Source: Stappia sp. 28M-7
GTDB lineage: Bacteria > Pseudomonadota > Alphaproteobacteria > Rhizobiales > Stappiaceae
DNA: 64,000 nucleotides
Assembly: GCF_014252955.1 (NCBI RefSeq)
Contig: NZ_JACMIA010000001.1
Span: 2,998,258-3,062,257 of the forward strand
Direction of reading: 5' to 3'
The notes below the pieces were generated by a model that worked only from the letters and a program-made list of their open reading frames with translations, searched no databases and was not told where the DNA came from. The number at the start of each line of letters is the position of its first letter. Within the stretch, counting starts at the first letter, position 1. A program made the translations under genes and the position numbers. This document shows positions 62,379 through 64,000 of this stretch, in pieces.

Positions 62379-64000
62379 TGGCGATCGATACCGTCACGCT
62401 GGCGATCCTCAAGGGTCGCCTGGAACAGATCGCCGACGAGATGGACGCGACGCTGTTCCGCTCCGCCTTCAACCCGATCATCGCCGAGGCTCATGACGCC
62501 TCGCACGGCATCTACGATGCCACGACCGGCGAAACCCTGGTGCAGGGCAAGTCGGGCCTGCCGATCTTCGTCGGCGTCATGGCCTTCGCCGTGAAGGCGG
62601 TGATCGACAAGGCGGCGAAGGCCGGCGGCGTCCACGAGGGCGACGTGTGGATCTTCAACGACCCTTACGACGGCGGAACGCACCTGTCCGACTTCCGGCT
62701 GGTCAAGCCGGTGTTCCGGAACGGCAAGCTGTTCTGCTTCCTCGCCTCGGTCGGCCACTGGCACGATGTCGGCGGCAATGTGCCGGGCAACTACAACCCG
62801 GCCGCGACCGAATGCTTCCAGGAAGGCATGCTGATCCCGCCGGTGAAGCTCTACGACCGCGGCGAGTTCCGCCAGGACGTGGTGGACATCCTGTCCGCCA
62901 ACTCGCGCCTGCCACTGTCGCTATACGGCGACCTCAACGGCCAGATCAACGCGCTGGAGCTCGGCGAAAAGCGCATGCACGCGCTGCTCGACGACTACGG
63001 CGATGCCACCGTCGCCACCTGCCTCATCGAGCTGAAGGCGCGCGCGGCGCGGATGATGCGCGCCCAGATCGCCGAGCTGCCGCAGGGCACCGTCTCGGCC
63101 GAGGACTGGCTGGACAATGACGGCATTGTCGACACGCCGCTGAAGATCGCCCTCGACCTGACCATCGACGGCGACCGCATGGTGATGGACTTCTCGCGCT
63201 CCTCGCCCGCTTGCGCGGGGCCGGTCAACATCTCGCGCTCCACCGCCATCGCCGCCTGCTACGTCGCGCTGAAGCACATCTTCGGCGAGGTGCCGGCCAA
63301 TGCCGGCGTGCTGGAGCCGGTGGAGTTCCGCATCGACGACGGCTCGCTGCTGGCGGTGCGCGCGCCCAAACCCGTCGGCGGCTACACCGAGACCATCCTG
63401 CGGCTGATCGACGTGGTGTTCCAGGCGGTGGCGAAGATCGCGCCGGAGCCGGCCATGGCCTGCGCCTATGGCACGATCAACGCCCTGTCGCTGGCCGGCC
63501 ATCGCAAGGACGGCCGCCGCTGGGTGATGTTCTCCTTCTTCGGCGGCGGCCACGGCGCCCATGCCGGGGGCGACGGGCTCAACCACGGCAACGCGCCGAT
63601 CTCCACCGCGACGATCCCGCCGCTGGAAATCCTGGAGGCGGCCTATCCGGTGCGCTTCACCCAGTGGGCGCTCAGGCCGGACTCGGCCGGTCCCGGTGAG
63701 ACGCGCGGCGGCCTCGGCGCGACCTACGAGATCGAGCTGCTGGAGGAAAACGCCGACGTCTTCCTGTTCGGCGAACGCGGGCGCCATGCCCCTCCCGGCG
63801 TCGTCGGCGGCGGCCCGGCCGCCCTCAACCGCTTCTCCTTCGAGCAGGTCGACGGATGGCACGAGCCGCCGATGGCCTCCAAGATGGTCGGCATCCGCAT
63901 CGCCCGCGGCCAGCGGCTGCGGCTGGAAACGCCCGGCGGCGGCGGCTACGGCGCGCCAAGCGCCCGCGATCCGCAGGCCGTCGCCCGCGATGTGGCGCAA
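62378..64000 (+). CDS. Hydantoinase B/oxoprolinase family protein, 3' end cut
   Basis: At least 541 residues, still open at the window edge. DEMDATLFRSAFNPIIAEAHD, DPYDGGTHLSDF, HWHDVGGNVPG and GPGETRGGLGATYEIE are landmarks of HyuB-type subunits. With a HyuA partner, such enzymes open cyclic amides (N-methylhydantoin, 5-oxoproline, caprolactam) or carboxylate ketones using ATP. The partner HyuA gene is not in the window and may lie just downstream. It starts at the last base of the lyase stop codon (TGATG), so it is part of the operon. Confidence 0.9.
   Translation, partial: MAIDTVTLAILKGRLEQIADEMDATLFRSAFNPIIAEAHDASHGIYDATTGETLVQGKSGLPIFVGVMAFAVKAVIDKAAKAGGVHEGDVWIFNDPYDGGTHLSDFRLVKPVFRNGKLFCFLASVGHWHDVGGNVPGNYNPAATECFQEGMLIPPVKLYDRGEFRQDVVDILSANSRLPLSLYGDLNGQINALELGEKRMHALLDDYGDATVATCLIELKARAARMMRAQIAELPQGTVSAEDWLDNDGIVDTPLKIALDLTIDGDRMVMDFSRSSPACAGPVNISRSTAIAACYVALKHIFGEVPANAGVLEPVEFRIDDGSLLAVRAPKPVGGYTETILRLIDVVFQAVAKIAPEPAMACAYGTINALSLAGHRKDGRRWVMFSFFGGGHGAHAGGDGLNHGNAPISTATIPPLEILEAAYPVRFTQWALRPDSAGPGETRGGLGATYEIELLEENADVFLFGERGRHAPPGVVGGGPAALNRFSFEQVDGWHEPPMASKMVGIRIARGQRLRLETPGGGGYGAPSARDPQAVARDVAQ

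Overview
The window is GC-rich, densely coded bacterial chromosome. Overlapping ATGA gene joints, many LIV-type ABC and TRAP transporters, CoxMSL-like molybdenum hydroxylase genes and the protein sequences themselves point to an alphaproteobacterium, probably Hyphomicrobiales and possibly Stappiaceae-like (inference, not proven). No rRNA, tRNA, CRISPR array, transposase or integrase was seen. Both ends are cut inside genes.

Layout. (1) 1-10597, + strand: a LIV-type ABC importer (ATPase, two permeases, binding protein, second ATPase) runs into an acyl-CoA synthetase, a thiolase, a FadB-like protein that lacks its NAD domain, an enoyl-CoA hydratase and a nitronate-monooxygenase-like flavoprotein. 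This looks like uptake, CoA activation and beta-oxidation of an acid. (2) 10617-15732: a lipoprotein, an EamA exporter, and a LysR regulator divergent from a ring-cleaving VOC dioxygenase, a MhqD-like esterase and a pirin, resembling a quinone/electrophile-response set. (3) 15915-22319: an AraC regulator, an isochorismatase-like hydrolase, a XapX protein, a YtcJ-like amidohydrolase, an MFS exporter and a haloperoxidase-like alpha/beta hydrolase. (4) 22309-25875: OxyR divergent from catalase-peroxidase KatG, which ends in a strong terminator. (5) 26027-30623: a DapA-like aldolase and an SDR behind an operator-rich leader, converging on a TetR, CoA-ligase, enoyl-CoA hydratase operon that has a palindromic operator. 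(6) 30589-38773: a repeat-rich spacer, an AT-richer P-loop kinase, a beta-lactamase-fold hydrolase, an epimerase-DoxX fusion, membrane proteins, an MFS carrier, QueF and a LysR regulator.

(7) 38857-47552: a minus-strand operon of a CoxM/CoxS/CoxL-type molybdenum hydroxylase, a complete DctP/Q/M TRAP transporter and a class II aldolase, with a divergent TetR gene. (8) 47525-53182: a sodium/solute symporter with its small DUF4212 subunit, divergent from a conserved hypothetical gene and an exonuclease-CBS-DUF294 fusion; this is probably acetate- or carboxylate-type transport with its signalling partner. (9) 53218-53383: two related, bulged, CTAG-ended inverted repeats, one of which supplies the C-terminus of a tautomerase-SnoaL fusion gene. 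(10) 54009-64000, + strand: a GntR regulator, a second complete LIV-type ABC importer with a Tat-exported binding protein, an aconitase-family dehydratase in two subunits, a PEP-mutase/isocitrate-lyase-family lyase and a hydantoinase B gene cut by the window end. This is a coherent catabolic operon whose substrate I cannot name.

The strongest unexplained signals are the covarying CTAG repeats, the dehydratase/lyase/hydantoinase operon, the FadB-like protein without a dehydrogenase domain, and the molybdenum hydroxylase whose active-site loop is not that of CO dehydrogenase.
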